Assembly (NCBI RefSeq): GCF_030272615.1
Contig: NC_081409.1
Location: 208,427,190 to 208,491,189 of the forward strand
Direction: 5' to 3'
Length of the DNA: 64,000 bases
Source of the DNA: Cryptomeria japonica
Lineage: Eukaryota > Streptophyta > Pinopsida > Cupressales > Cupressaceae
In this document: positions 35,278-47,567 of the stretch, piece after piece
How positions within the stretch are numbered: position 1 is the first letter of the stretch
How the letters are laid out: each line of letters starts with the position of its first letter
Notes under the pieces: model-generated
What the model was told of the DNA's origin: nothing
The model's input: only the letters and a program-made list of their open reading frames with translations
Database searches by the model: none
Made by a program: the position numbers and the translations under genes

Positions 35278-36235
35278 TTAGGTATAAAACCGTTTGAGGT
35301 GCATGCTATTGATTGGATCTGTGAGCGGTTTTCCGTCTGATGTAGCCAATTGATATGCCCCGAACCCGAATACAACAATGACAACATATGGGCCCAACCA
35401 GTTTGATTCAAACTTGCCTTGATGTTCTCTGTTTGGTTGGTTGCGAGGATTTTCTTGAAGAACAAGATCACCTACCTCAAGTGTACGAGATCTAACTCGG
35501 TGATTGTAGCTTCTACTCATGCGCTGCTGATAGGCTTTGAGGTGATTGTATGCAGCTTGTCGCTTCTCATCTAGTAACTCTAAGTCCTAAAGACGAGATA
35601 CTCTGTATGCTTCATCATCGATGAGATTGTGCAATGAAACTCGTAAGGATGGTATCTCGACCTCAATAGGTAAGATAGCTTCAGCACCATAGACCAATGA
35701 ATAAGGAGTTGCACCTGTAGGGGTCCGAATGCTAGTTCGATATGCCCATAGCGCTGGATTCAATTGAACATGCCAATCACTGCCGACATCATTGACTGTC
35801 CTCTTTAGGATCCTCAATATGTTTTTATTGGATGCTTCGGCCTGACCATTGCCTTGTAGGTAATAGGGAGTGGAAAAGCGGTGTTGGATATGAAATTTCT
35901 CACAAAGCTCACGAACATCCTGATTTTTGAAAGGAAGACCGTTATCTGTGACAATGGACATGGGCACACCATACCGACAGATGATGTAATTGAGGATGAA
36001 TGAGGCGATCTGCTTGCCGGTGACTTGGGTAAGTGGAACAGCTTCGATCCACTTGGTGAAATATTTGGTGGCGGTAATAATGAATTTATGGCCATTGGAT
36101 GAAGATGGATGGATTTTACCCACAAGATCAAGACCCCATTGACAAAAAGGCCATGGTGTTGTGATTGGTTGCAGTTCTTGAGCTGGTGCATGTATTAGGT
36201 CGCCATGAACTTGACATTTTTTGCACTTCCTGACA
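35278..36235 (-). pseudogene. Gypsy integrase remnant
   Basis: From right to left: second half of the zinc finger (FVRKCKKCQVHGDL), then the integrase core with WGLDLVGKI, VTDNGLPF and GNGQAEASNK, so the D, D and E residues are all present. LWAYRTSIRTPTGATPYSLVYG and a C-terminal domain (LEVGDLVLQ, SNWLGPYVV) follow. A TAG near 35587 separates core and C-terminal part. The His half of the zinc finger and everything upstream is replaced by unrelated DNA at about 36235-36240, marking the broken edge of the element. Confidence 0.92.
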
Positions 36236-36239
36236 AAGT

Positions 36240-39200
36240 GCAATTGAGGGTTATGTAAAATATGAAATAACCCCAAATTATAAAGAGAGTGTACCCTCTC
36301 AAAGTAGAGACTAGAAAATCCATAGGACAAAACTCCATCCCAAGTGACATATGTGAAGGATAATATAGACCCACCCCATCCCCTAAAGTTGGTGCCTCCA
36401 CAAAGAAGAGAGAAAAGCAATGCAAAATGTTGAATGGTGAATGTTGTAGTAGGTTCATTTACAACAAATGATGCACCTTCCTTTCACAATATGGAAATCT
36501 TGAGTTGTCAAATTGTTGAATTCCCATTCAAGTGGAATGTAGAAAGGAATTCAGATGCATGGTTTTTGAAGCGACTCATGTGTCTTGATGTTGATGTTAA
36601 GCTGTGATTGTTCCATAGAAGATTCAAGGACTACAATCATTGAAGTGTGAGACCTTAATTAATGTGAAATAGAATGTGTCGTTGCATGATATGGTGGGGA
36701 TAGAACAAGTGAATTTACAATGGGAGATGATGTAACTCGATGGGCATTATCATCAATGAGAAGACAAATATTCTCAATTGTTTCATCAATATTTGAAAGG
36801 TTGGAGTCCACAAACAGATGTGAAATGTTTAAGTAGGCCTCCCAATGAAGTGGATCTCATAGACACGAAGAATCCTATCTAGAGAATCATTGAGAGCCCT
36901 TGAAGAAGCAAATTTGAACTTCGATGAAGCAATACATGATGGAGGAATATCTTGCAAGAGGAAATCAAAGTCATTATGGTGTCATCTACATCTGAAATGT
37001 GGTCTACTTTTCAAAAAAGTAAAGATGCTTGATAGGAATGTGTCCTAGTGGGGTGAATCTAGAAGACATATAATCCTATTGCAAAGAATCATGGAAAGTT
37101 CTAGAAGAAGCAACTTTTAATTCTGAAGTAGCAACGTGTATAAGAGATGTTCTCATTTGTAGATGGAGTATCAAGAGGAGGATCACTAGTCCATGGACCA
37201 TGTCATTGTTGTTAAATACCTACGCTTTTGTTCATAGTCACTTGGTGTAGGAATGAATTCAATGAGATAGGGTAGGAGATCCTACATAATGTATTTTTTC
37301 ACTATCCCTTGTTTCGAGTACAAATGGTTCTCTGAATTTATCTTGACAATAGAATGTCGGAATTTAATACCATAATCCATGATGAAAACTGCCAAAAATG
37401 GAAATTTATCTTAGTTCGCAATTACAAAATGCTTTTGTATAGGCCTCTCGAAGATTAAGTACATCAAATTGAGACTTTATAAATTGAGTGTATGTATTAG
37501 CAATCTCCCAAATTGTTCAATGGTCTCCAAACCTTGTCAATTTTTTATTTTTATTTTAACTCAAATATGTATGGTATAGGCATATCATTGGTTGTGTGAT
37601 TTTTTTTTCCCTTAAATGCTTCTACGACCAAAAGAGACAAGTTTTAGATGAAAATGGGGTCTTATGGGCCTTTTTGACACAATGGTAGGTTCTTTAGACC
37701 CGAAAATACCCCAAAAACTAGTCGATTGCCTTAAGTTACAAACAAATCCTTGTTTGTGAGCATGCTTCTTGATCTCCATTTTTGGTGGAATGAAAGATAA
37801 TATTGAATTTCTCAAGCCTTTTGGATGCTTCGAAACCACAAAAAAAAAGCTACTTTGATCATTGAAATGTTGTAGTGACTTGGATAAAAAAAGAAAACTA
37901 AGTCTAAACTTTAGAAGTTAGTTTTTTCTTGTCAAGTTGTTTTCAATTTTCAAATCATCCAAGGATGCAAGAGGAGTATATTTTGTTATGACAAGATAAA
38001 AAAAAAACTTAGAATCTTTTGAAACCATTGAAACATGGGGACCCCTTCCCCCCCTCCAAAATCCCTATTTTTTCAGGATGCAATACTTAGGGGAAACATC
38101 CCCTTGCCGCACCACTTAGGGACGTCTTAGGGACTCCAAGGAGTCTCTTGACCATCTTGAGGATGCCTATGAGTCTCCCATGGCCCCCAATTAGAAACTC
38201 CAATTCTAAACAAAAATGGTGAAATTATTGTGAAAATGTCATTCGTATTAAAGGTTTGGCAATGCCCCCTAACCTTGATGGGGGCTCTGCCCCAAACCCC
38301 CCACAAGGGGCACTACCCATTGACCCCAAACCTCTACCCACCATTCTTATTGTTAATGCAATCATTTCCATTTTTTTTATGTTGACTAGTTTAAACACTT
38401 AGTATGCCAAAGTTTCATCTGCAATTCTTATACTTATTCTTAGTTTGTTCCCAAAGTTCCAAAACTCTACCACCATTGTTAATGTTCAAATTTCAATGCA
38501 ATCATTGACATATTTTTAATATTTATTGTAAAATTTACATAGTGTGGCAAAGTTTTATTTACAGTTGTTATACTTATTCTATACACATCCTTTTATAATT
38601 AATTTTTTAAGTTGTATATATATTTGCATCCCACCCCGCCCCCTTCGTCATCCCCCTGTCGTCCCCAAACTTAAGCCCTTGGTATGTTAAGATATGAAAG
38701 CTCACAATAGTTTCATTTGATATGTTAATTGAGGAAAAACCTACAATATATAGCTTCCAAGATTCCAAATCCATGAGGATCATGAAGAGGTAGAAAACCA
38801 AAAAAAGAAATTGCTTATCTAAGTTTCCAAATTTGTGACAAGGAAAAAGTAGAATCTCAATCAAAGAAGGAGAATGTGCAACTCATTATCTTATTCTACC
38901 TAAGTAAAAATATTACCTAATTAAGCTTTTTAATAGTGGAATATCACACTTAGGATAAAACATATCCAAGGTAAATAAAATATTACATTGATAGGCTTCT
39001 TTGGTTGCTCTAAAAGTGGTGCCTAATGAATTATGTTCTTGGATACTAAAGTTTCCAAATTATGGGCACTCTTGATAGCTTCTCGTAGAGATTGTGATTC
39101 GAAGGCTTTAACCAAACCTTTCAATGGTTTCTACTGATGTGTTTTTTATGCACTATGCAACACAAAATAAAATACTAAGTATTCTATCCTCTCTTGAACA

Positions 39201-39900
39201 AAATCCTCCCAAGTGCTAAACTACGTGATCAAATGGGATGACTCCAAGATTCCAATAGTCAGGTCTTGACTTTATATTGCAGATAGACTCAATGATTGTG
39301 ATGTGATATCTGTTGGAATCACAAGAGGGACTTACGTTGCTTGGGTCAAGACCTATCCATTCTCATGTTTCATGATTGATTTACACTCCATGATTTAGGT
39401 CATCCTTGAGCAACATCTTGACTTAGCCAAATTTTGTTTTTTGTACCCTAATTCTTTAATTTTGACCCCTTACTAGCATTGCCTTAGGTTTTATTGGAAT
39501 TCTTGCTTCTCTAGCAATGGCACATTTCTAGGGTCCATTCACACAAATTGCTCTTGATGAGCAAGCTAGTATCATGACCATGACTTAAACAAAATTTTAA
39601 CTTAGTCAAATTATTTCCTCCAAACTTCTATGAGTTCATCACCTTCATTCTTCATCATTTGGATGTCTTTTGTCATTGGAAGGTAATTCTTGACCACCAT
39701 ACCTCAATCTTGACCTATGCTACCCTAAAACCCTAGAACCTAGTCATGTTTACAATTGAGATCTTGGTGACTTGATCACTTAATACAGCTTAATCATGCA
39801 GGTCTCATCTAACTCCGACTCCAACACTTAAGCAAATCAACCCTAGCGACCAAGTACTTTGGGAAATATCTTGCAACTTGACAACATGGGTAATGATGGA
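36240..39900. other. CACTA 3' internal region, no gene recognised
   Basis: About 3.7 kb of AT-rich sequence. 36840-37160 holds a diverged duplication (CTAGAGAATCAT...GAAGAAGCAA against CAAAGAATCATGG...GAAGAAGCAA). 38030-38340 is a C-rich GGGGAC/CCCC-type repeat with CCCCCTAACC and CTCTGCCCC words. No coding exon was identified. Confidence 0.5.
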
Positions 39901-39917
39901 GGAATGGAAGGTGAGAC

Positions 39918-40095
39918 CTATAGAGGTGAGAGAGAGAGAGAGAGAGAGGGTGAGAGGAAGAGATAATGACCTGGAGAGGGTAGAGAAAGAGAAGTAGAGA
40001 GGGAGAGAAGAAGAGAGGGATGGAGAAAGAGACCTAGAGAGGGGAGAGAGAAGAGAGATAGTAGAGAGGGATAGAGAAGAGAGATAGAGGAGAGA
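39918..40095. repeat. GA-rich microsatellite
   Basis: A pure (GA)n run of about 12 units at about 39926-39950, then imperfect GAGAGGGAGAGA units up to 40095. Confidence 0.9.
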
Positions 40096-40140
40096 TACCA
40101 ATGTCAATCTTTTTCTATAAAAAAAAAATTTCCAAAAAAA

Positions 40141-40323
40141 TCGGCCTATCGTCGGAATTCCGACTCCAAAGGGTAAAATTCTGACAGAGGAGTGTCGTCG
40201 GATGCACAGCATCCTCGTCGGAACTCTCCTGGAGGCTGTCGTAAGACGAGGATGTTGTGCATCTGACGACACTCCTCTGTCGGAATTTTACCCTTTGGAG
40301 TCGGAATTCCGACGATAGGCCGA
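40141..40323. repeat. Near-perfect inverted repeat (78-bp arms, 27-bp loop)
   Basis: Arm 40141-40218 is the reverse complement of 40246-40323 with about three mismatches. It starts TCGGCCTATCGTCGGAATTC. Each arm contains the palindrome GTCGGAATTCCGAC. It forms part of the CACTA right subterminal region. Confidence 0.95.
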
Positions 40324-40527
40324 GATCCCGACGGTATTCTTTCGGGGTATGAGCATCCATGGCGGTTGTCGGAAAGGTTGGTGGTGATGTCGGAATTGCG
40401 ATGACCACAAGGATAGTCGGAACTTCTGACACAAAGTTTTCGACGGCTTTTTTTGTCGGTAGTGCGACGAAATTGTGTCGGAATCCCAACGATTTGCCAT
40501 CGAAATTTTGACCTGAATGTACTAGTG
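40324..40527 (-). repeat. CACTA right subterminal repeats and terminal inverted repeat
   Basis: Multiple GTCGGAA-type words (TGTCGGAAAGG, TGTCGGAATTGC, AGTCGGAACTTC, TGTCGGAATCCC) lead to the end, which reads CACTAGTACATTCAGG on the minus strand. TGA (40528-40530) follows. Confidence 0.85.
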
Positions 40528-40530
40528 TGA

Positions 40531-43500
40531 CTGTCTTTGTGAAGAATCAATGTCACATCACTCATTGCGAGTGGGATGTGCCATTGCATAATTCTACCAC
40601 TTGTCTGTTATATATGTATATATACATGTATCATTGTTGGTGGTTGCAAGACTTGCAGGTACCAGACATCTATTCCTCCTGGAATCCCCTAGTGCGAGTG
40701 TGTCCTTATCCCAATGGTAATATGTGGTTTTAGAGTTGACATGGGTTCCATTCACATACTCTAGATTTAAGTTGTCACTAGGCGCAATTGGTCATGTTAG
40801 TTGTCAGTTTGGCTCTTTCAGTTTTGTGAGTATGTTAGTATTGATTGACTCTTTTGGTATGAGGATTATTCATGTGTGATTGATTTAATTGTCACGTGGT
40901 TATTTATGTGGTGTTGGATTATTTGTCTATTTGTTGAGGGATTTGATAGTTAGTATTATTTATTTTTATTTTTAATTATTTAATTTAAGCTATTTGAGCT
41001 TTTGATTATTTGATTTATGATTTTTTTAGAATTATAGTATTTATTTAATTAATGATTTTGTAAGGATTATTGATTGTTGATTATAGTCTAAATATTAATT
41101 AATATTTAAGATCGGAAGTAATAAATTATTTAATGGTTGATTTATTTAATTATGTTTTCTATTGGTGAGTATTTAATTAAAAATAACTATGGTTCATAAT
41201 GTATTAAATAATAATTCATATAGGGCTATAGTTTAAATACTAATATTTATTTGGTTGTATGATAATTATACCATGGGATATAAAATATATTTATCCCACC
41301 TACCTACTTATAATATATGTTAATATTTCCTACCTTCCCTATTCTCCTATTGGAGGATTTTATTTTGGGGAAACCATAGGATATGGGAAAAATATTCCAT
41401 AATGGAATTATCCTATTGGTTGGTTTCCTAGGGTTTCTTGTTTATTGTTTCTTTTAAATGGAATCCTCGATTGTTTACGGGTTCCATTCTTTGGTTTTGG
41501 ATTCTTGGTGGATTGCTTGGACTGGGTTTGGAAGAGATTTGGGTTTTGATTTGGATTGCAAAACTTGTGGACTCTCCTTCAGCTACCTACCATCACACAG
41601 GTTGCAAGTTGGAGGCCATGCCCTTGTTGTTTATATTTGTTTTCATTGTCTGCAAGTGTTTACTCTGTGAATGTTTTGTGTGGGGAATAAGAAAATAGTT
41701 CATTTCATTTTCACTATTCTTTATGGAAATGATTGGGAATTTCATGGGTTATGAGATCTTTATTTGGATGAAAGTTTGGAAGCTATCTTTTTTATGGTTG
41801 TCGTGAATGCACGAAATTGGATTTCTATGTATTGAGATTTCTTCTATTTATGTTGTGTTTGTATTTGATTATTGTTGCTTTGGAGATTTCTTTCATGTTA
41901 AAGATTTAAGGGAGTTTGTGGAGTTGAGAGGAGAGAGCCTTGCGAGCTTCCAATTTGGCCTTGTCATGAGGAAGACTCACGGGACTCATCTCCTTCTTAG
42001 ACATTTTATATATCTCTTGTTTTTATGTGTTTTCATGTCTAGAATAAGTTTATTGTTTGTATTTATATGTGTGTTGAGTCTATTTCATGATTTGGATTCA
42101 AGTTTTATTGTTAGATGGTTTTCTGAACTTGTTGGAGATGTTTTTCCCTCTTGAAGTCTATAGAATGTTTTCAATTGGATTTTCCTGGGTGAATTTTATT
42201 ATTTTATGTTGTTTATATCTTCTTTAAGTTCATTTGGAGCCAATTCCAACGAGTATAAATACGTTATATTTGGTTCATTATGTTTCGAGCAGTTTTGATC
42301 TCATACTTTAGCAGTTTTTTGCAAAATTTACACTATGTTTCCTATGTGCTAAAAGAACTTGCATATGCGCTAAAAGATCAGCCATATGCGCTAAAAGATC
42401 AGTCATAAGCACCACTTTAGTGAATGCATGTGCCAATCTATTTATTCTTAGGGTTTTGTCCAGTTTGAGGTCTGTTTGATGTCAGTTGGATTTTGGGTTG
42501 TACCAGAGGCTTTTTGAGGGCATTTATGATGTTTTCTAATGTTGATTTATGATTGTTGAAGTCTTCATATGATTCATTTGCATGTTTTATATGCATTTTA
42601 CACCATTTGAGTTGTTTGCGCTTCCTCTCTTGTTGATGCGCCAAGAGAGAGAGATTGAGATTCTTGTGATTATGCGCCAACAAGTGGATAGGCCTTGCTG
42701 AGATTATTTGATGATTCATTTCAGATTTGATGGCATTTATTATGGCCTTTATATGTTGATTTGGCCAAGATGCTCATTGGTTTTGGTTCTTATGTTGTGA
42801 CCTTTCACATGTTTCATGATTATGAGATGAGATTGTTGGTTACATATGGATTGTTTATGATTTTAGATTTATGTATGTTCTCAGATTTAATTATGATTCT
42901 AGAGCCTCTTGTGTTGTCATGTTTGAGACCAGGTTAAGGGGGATAGGCTTGTGTGAGGTTCCTTGTAAGGATGCATGGAATCTAGACCGCCAGGGCACAT
43001 TGGGAGTTTATCATGTTATTATAATCAAGTGGAAACTTAATAATAAATTCATGGGATGGCTAGATAGATCATTAAATAAGATAATTAATCGATTTGAGCT
43101 TCATGACTTAGTCCTAGGGAGAATATTTTAAGATAAACATGAGAAGGTCGTGAAGACGGTAAGCTAATCTCACTTAGTCTCTCATAGGTTGAGATGACTC
43201 CACATGTCCATCAGGCTAAGAGCCTTATGTTATGTGTTATGTGGATGGCATGTGATGACACTCCACTCCTACATGTGTCCCCTTTGATGTTCTTATGACT
43301 ATGCCTTGTTGATTGATAAGCCTCTGGGAGTTTCTTATTATGGTTGTTTATGTTGGTTGTATTTGTTCCATGTTGAGAGTGTTATTGTAATCTTGTCTTT
43401 TGGTATTAAGTGTCAACCTAGATGTAGAGTGTGTGTTGAGAACTTGTGTCATCTCCTAGCACGAGGGGTGGTTCCTTTGGTTTCACATGGTCGGGCAGTT

Positions 43501-44866
43501 GGTGTTTTTTACCATTGGGTTTTTCCCCTTGTTGGTGTTCTTTCTTGCATAGATGTAGATTCTTCATCATGATGTATTATGGATTTTAATGCAACAGATT
43601 TATGTATTTAGAAATCGTGATTCAAGATGTAAATTAGCCTAGTAATGATCATGGGAGATGTAGTACATGGATGAGCTATTCTCTCGTTATGTAATTCATG
43701 TAATTTTATTGGTGTATGTAATCTAGATGATCTCTTGGAATGAGACCTATGAATGTAATGTAATTGCACTGACATTTATAATTGATGTTATGTAATAAGA
43801 TTTGAAGGAGGAAGTGATTCATGTAGATTTCTATTCTTGCAAAGGTTTCATATTGGATAGATCTTGTTCATGTTTGTATTAAGTGTTACTTGGAAAGATG
43901 TGGGAGAATGAGCCTTGTAGTAGATGCCAATGTGATAATGAAACTTAGATTGTAGAATGAACATAAGTAAATATTATGGCAGAAATAATATCATTCTTAA
44001 ATGTGGTTTTCACTCATGTTAGTGCATTGAAATGATAGGCATACTTTCATAACATATTAATGGTTAATTGGTAATGGCATTAGGACCTTGCATTAAGCAT
44101 ATAGGATGTATTAAGGATTAAGAATCATATTAGGATGTAAGAATCTCATAAATGAAATGTATGTGTTAAAAGGAATGTATTCCATGTTATGCATTTAGTG
44201 AAAGATAAGCATGTTGGTTGCATAATAAACTTAGGGATATGGATGGTTAAGGAATTGTAGGAACATATGGAATTGGAGCTTAAAATGAACCTTAGTTATG
44301 GGATTGATCTTGCATCGATATCATGTAATTTAAGGAATTAAAGGATTGTCTATCATAAGGCAGGAAAGCATTTAGGATCATGTAATATGAAAAGAAATAT
44401 TAAGTGCATTGCATATATGTAGATGATTAAAGAATGTATCAAGAATTGTATATCATTTAGTAGGAGATTAATGCTAGGATAGAATGCATCAATAAACATG
44501 TTGTTGCATATCATCTTAATGGAGATAGCAAAAGATTTGCATATGGGCATGATGGAATAGTAATGGTTTTAAGATTAGGAAATGATGAATAGATGTTATT
44601 GCTTGGGTTTAAAGGAAACTAAGTCATGACATTGAGATACCCTAGGGAGGTGGAGCAATGTGTATGTAGTTAGTAATTCCGCTTGTGTATTTAATTTAAT
44701 AATTTTGGTTTAATGTTATGATTATATTAATAATAAGTTGATGGTTGATTATTCACATTGCATGATGATATTTAAGATTACATTAGTTGTTAAACAAAAC
44801 AAAAAAAGTTGTTCCATTAGATGTTAGTTAACTTCTTTTCTTTAAGGTATTTTGGCGGGCATTACA
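40531..44866. other. CACTA flank, probable decayed LTR-element remnant
   Basis: No ORF with known domains. The right edge reads GGCGGGCATTACA, so the minus strand starts TGTAATGCCCGCC, a form common at plant LTR starts. AT-rich stretches (40860-41330) and GCGCTAAAAGATCAG direct repeats at 42368-42404 lie inside. No partner LTR, PBS or PPT was found in the window, so this is tentative. Confidence 0.3.
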
Positions 44867-46754
44867 AATTGAAACAAAATAAAATAACAAATTGTTCTTG
44901 TAAAATTAAAAGTAAATACTACATCAAAACATTTTACATCTTCCTCTTCCCAACTCTAGTGAAAACCAAGGAAGAGATAGAACTAGAGGGTCTAGTCCTA
45001 AGAGTCTGATCTAAGAGTCTGATGTGGCTTCTCCACCTCGTCAAAATTAGGTTGAGGGTAGCACCCCTCATGGGGGTTTGAGAGTGAGATAGTGGTGTAG
45101 AGATAGGTCTAGATCTTGGGGAGAGGAGAGAGTGAGATATAGAGTGGTAGAGAGAGGGGATAGAAGAAGAGTGATAGGGAGATAGATAGGTCTAAAATTC
45201 GGGGCAAATAAAGTGAGTGAGATAGAGAGAGCGAGAGAATGCTGATAGGAGCCTACTGATTACTGAAATTTGACTTAGTTCTGAAATTTAAACAATCTTC
45301 TAAAACTTAGAATTCACATTATAACTCTTAGAGATCTAAAATCACTCTCAAACATCCTACCAATATATACATGAAATATAACTTAAAGTATTTATACTTA
45401 AATGTTATATTTCATGTATAATGTATGTACTTTGATGAAGAAATTGAGATTGACTTGAAAAAAAAAATTAGATAAATTTTTGACATGTTTGGACCTCTTT
45501 TCTTTATGCAGCCAATTTTTGCCAGAAACTTGTCAAGTTTTTCCCAAAATCCCTACCGAGCCAAAAAACTCGACAAGTATTACTCAATGAGTATTCCATC
45601 TATGGTCAAGAGACATGCCCTTGTGGGCCTTCGCAACAAGGATGCATTTATGGTATGAGAGATAAGTACCAAGGGTGAGGGTACGAGTCTCACGGTAAAT
45701 ATGACATTTTCACATTTTTCATGATTCCATAATGCTTGCTCCATATGTGCAATCGACAACGGATTCCATTATGCATTTCCATAGAAAAATAGAATTGTAC
45801 AACTACAGTTGAAAAAGTGAATCAAGATTTATTCAGAGTAAAACCATTTAATCAAAAGAGCTTTCTTCGCCACTCTTTTCATATCAAACAAACAGAATAC
45901 TGAGTGTTGTGCTACTATTTCCTTAAAAATGTCGGTATGGATATAAGTCAAGGGATTTATACATTATCAAAATTATTTAAGCAAGTCCAAGTTTAGCTCA
46001 TTCCATAAAGGGAAACTTGTATAAGATTTTTCTTTAACAAGATTGACCCAAGTGAAAAATGGTGCCAAAAATATTGATATTTCATACATTATCATCCAAA
46101 AATAAGTCCACATTTTCACATAAGTCGCTAGAGGCAGAGTAGCTGGAAACTCCTTTGTCCCTCCTTGGGCACGCGTATCCCCGTATCCGTTCCTATTTCT
46201 GAAACGGATATGTATCCAATACAACCCGGATACACATTGAATACGGTACCCACGCGTGCCCCAAAAACCTTGATTTCCAACCATTCTAGATGCTACGTGA
46301 TTTGATTTTAAAAATAATTGACATAAATCTTCCTAAATTTAATTTTAAAAAACTTCATTCATGCATTTTTGGTATAAACAAAACCTACACCAAATGAGAA
46401 AGACAAATGAAATGTTTTTCTATTTCAGTGACCCATTTTTTGGGTTATCTTCCAATGCAACTCTACTTTTTTGCATATTGTAAAATGTTAAATCAACTTA
46501 TCATTATTTAGGTAGCAATTATATGTCTATATTGCTTTTGAAGTAATGAAAATCTCCTCGAATAACTTAAAAAATTGTGTTAGATATATGTGTATGTGTT
46601 TTTTATGAATGACGTATCCAACTGTATCCATATTGGGGGTCTTCAAAAATGTCCATATCCGTATCCGATACCGTATCCGTGTCCATGCAACTTTGGCTAG
46701 AAGCATAACTCTAATTAAAACACAAAAGAATATTTTTGCCTGTTGAATTGGATC
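44867..46754. other. Intergenic sequence, no gene seen
   Basis: Holds a GA-rich stretch (45075-45240) and two blocks of GTATCC/GGATAC words (46150-46250 and 46610-46690). One of these includes the small inverted repeat TATCCGTT...AACGGATA. No coding sequence was recognised. Confidence 0.5.
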
Positions 46755-47567
46755 TCAAGAGCTGCTTGTGCAAACTGCTTCTCTCTGAATATATGCAACA
46801 TGTTCTTTCACCAAAAAATCGATAAGTGGTTTCTCAACGTCCGTACCTGGACCTTCTTTCTCAACAACTGTCTCACCTTGTTCTGTCACGATTATCACCT
46901 TTTCTTTTCGGGTCAAAAGTTCATTTGCAACTACAACATGCACCCCATATTTCTTCTGTGCTGACTTTGCTTTCTTCAACAAAATCTCAATGTCTGTCTC
47001 AAGCTGTTGTCAAAACCACAATTACTTATTACAATGCTTTCCATATTAGATGAAATATTATGTTACTTCATTTTTGTAAACCTTGACAAAAATGACTTAT
47101 CACAATTACTTTTCATTAGCTTTTCCACAAACAGTTCTATTGCTTTATTGTTTACATTTTGTAAGAAAGGAGAAGAAACCTTAAAAGATACAGAAAATGT
47201 TGTTGGAGCCCAGAATTTCCTCAAAAGTGTGAGCATTTTTGGTACTGTTTCAAGCTGCATGGCTAACTTTCCAGATTCTGACTGAATTTTATGCTCCATC
47301 TATCAAAAAACAAAATAAATACCATGTAATAGCATTATCAGTCACATACCTGAGGAATTAAAAAAATGGGTACCTTTACCCAAATTTACTATATGATTTC
47401 TTAAGCAGAAAAATATTTCCTTTTCGGCTACTGTTGCAACCCTCTTGGCATAGAAGTATTCATACCATAGAATCCCACGGTACATAAAAATCTGAGACAG
47501 CTGCTGCAAGATAGAACATTCCATATGCTTCCAAAGGGTTGAGTGCCAAAGCAATAATTTGTAGCAT
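46755..47567 (-). CDS. PPCS: Phosphopantothenate-cysteine ligase, three C-terminal exons (partial gene)
   Basis: Coenzyme A pathway enzyme joining 4'-phosphopantothenate and cysteine, cytosolic in plants. Exons are 47567-47466 (34 codons), 47299-47180 (40 codons) and 47003-46755 (82 codons plus stop), all phase 0 with GT/AG introns. Motifs in order: [17 protein letters not shown] (the [10 protein letters not shown] signature), [20 protein letters not shown] joined to LETDIEIL, and [14 protein letters not shown]. The C-terminus has the usual length. No stop or frameshift is seen. The N-terminal half (VTSGGTT and NFSSG region) was not found in the 8 kb upstream, so this is either a gene with a very long intron or a captured 3' fragment. 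Confidence 0.88.

Larger units (their letters stand above)
23146..36235 (-). mobile_element. Ty3/gypsy composite (Tat/Ogre-like), nested in the CACTA element
   Basis: In minus-strand terms the order from right to left is integrase remnant, 3' untranslated part, PPT, complete LTR, PBS, leader, gag, protease, G-patch, RT, then a partial LTR. Thus one LTR serves as 3' LTR for the right half and 5' LTR for the left half. RNase H and the integrase zinc finger are absent. The left terminus is a clean LTR edge and the right border (about 36235) is broken inside integrase. The protease, gag and integrase motifs resemble the Tat/Ogre/Retand group. Confidence 0.87.
9726..40527 (+). mobile_element. CACTA (En/Spm) DNA transposon, about 30.8 kb including a nested gypsy element
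   Basis: The left end starts CACTAATACATT and the right end reads CACTAGTACATT on the minus strand. After that, GGTCAAA and a GACGG/GATGG block also match, giving imperfect terminal inverted repeats. TGA (9723-9725 and 40528-40530) flanks both ends, the 3-bp target duplication expected of CACTA elements. Subterminal DNA at both ends is rich in GTCGGAA and its palindrome GTCGGAATTCCGAC. Plus-strand genes at 15.8-22.6 kb encode TNP2 and a second transposon protein. Removing the nested gypsy composite (23146-36235) leaves about 17.7 kb. Confidence 0.88.

Noticed and set aside
39805-40272. 155-codon minus-strand ORF rich in Leu/Ser
   Set aside because: Most of it is the complement of the GA microsatellite.
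40141-40323. MicroRNA precursor
   Set aside because: The arms are too long and too perfect, consist of CACTA subterminal repeats, and lie at the transposon end, so a transposon palindrome is the simpler reading.
40115-40589. Overlapping minus-strand ORFs of 124-155 codons
   Set aside because: They are translations of the subterminal inverted repeats; repeated Arg/Ser text in several frames reflects the GTCGGAA motif.
41438-43572. Several plus-strand ORFs of 70-115 codons
   Set aside because: Phe/Leu-rich low-complexity text in what looks like a decayed LTR-type region; no motif was found.
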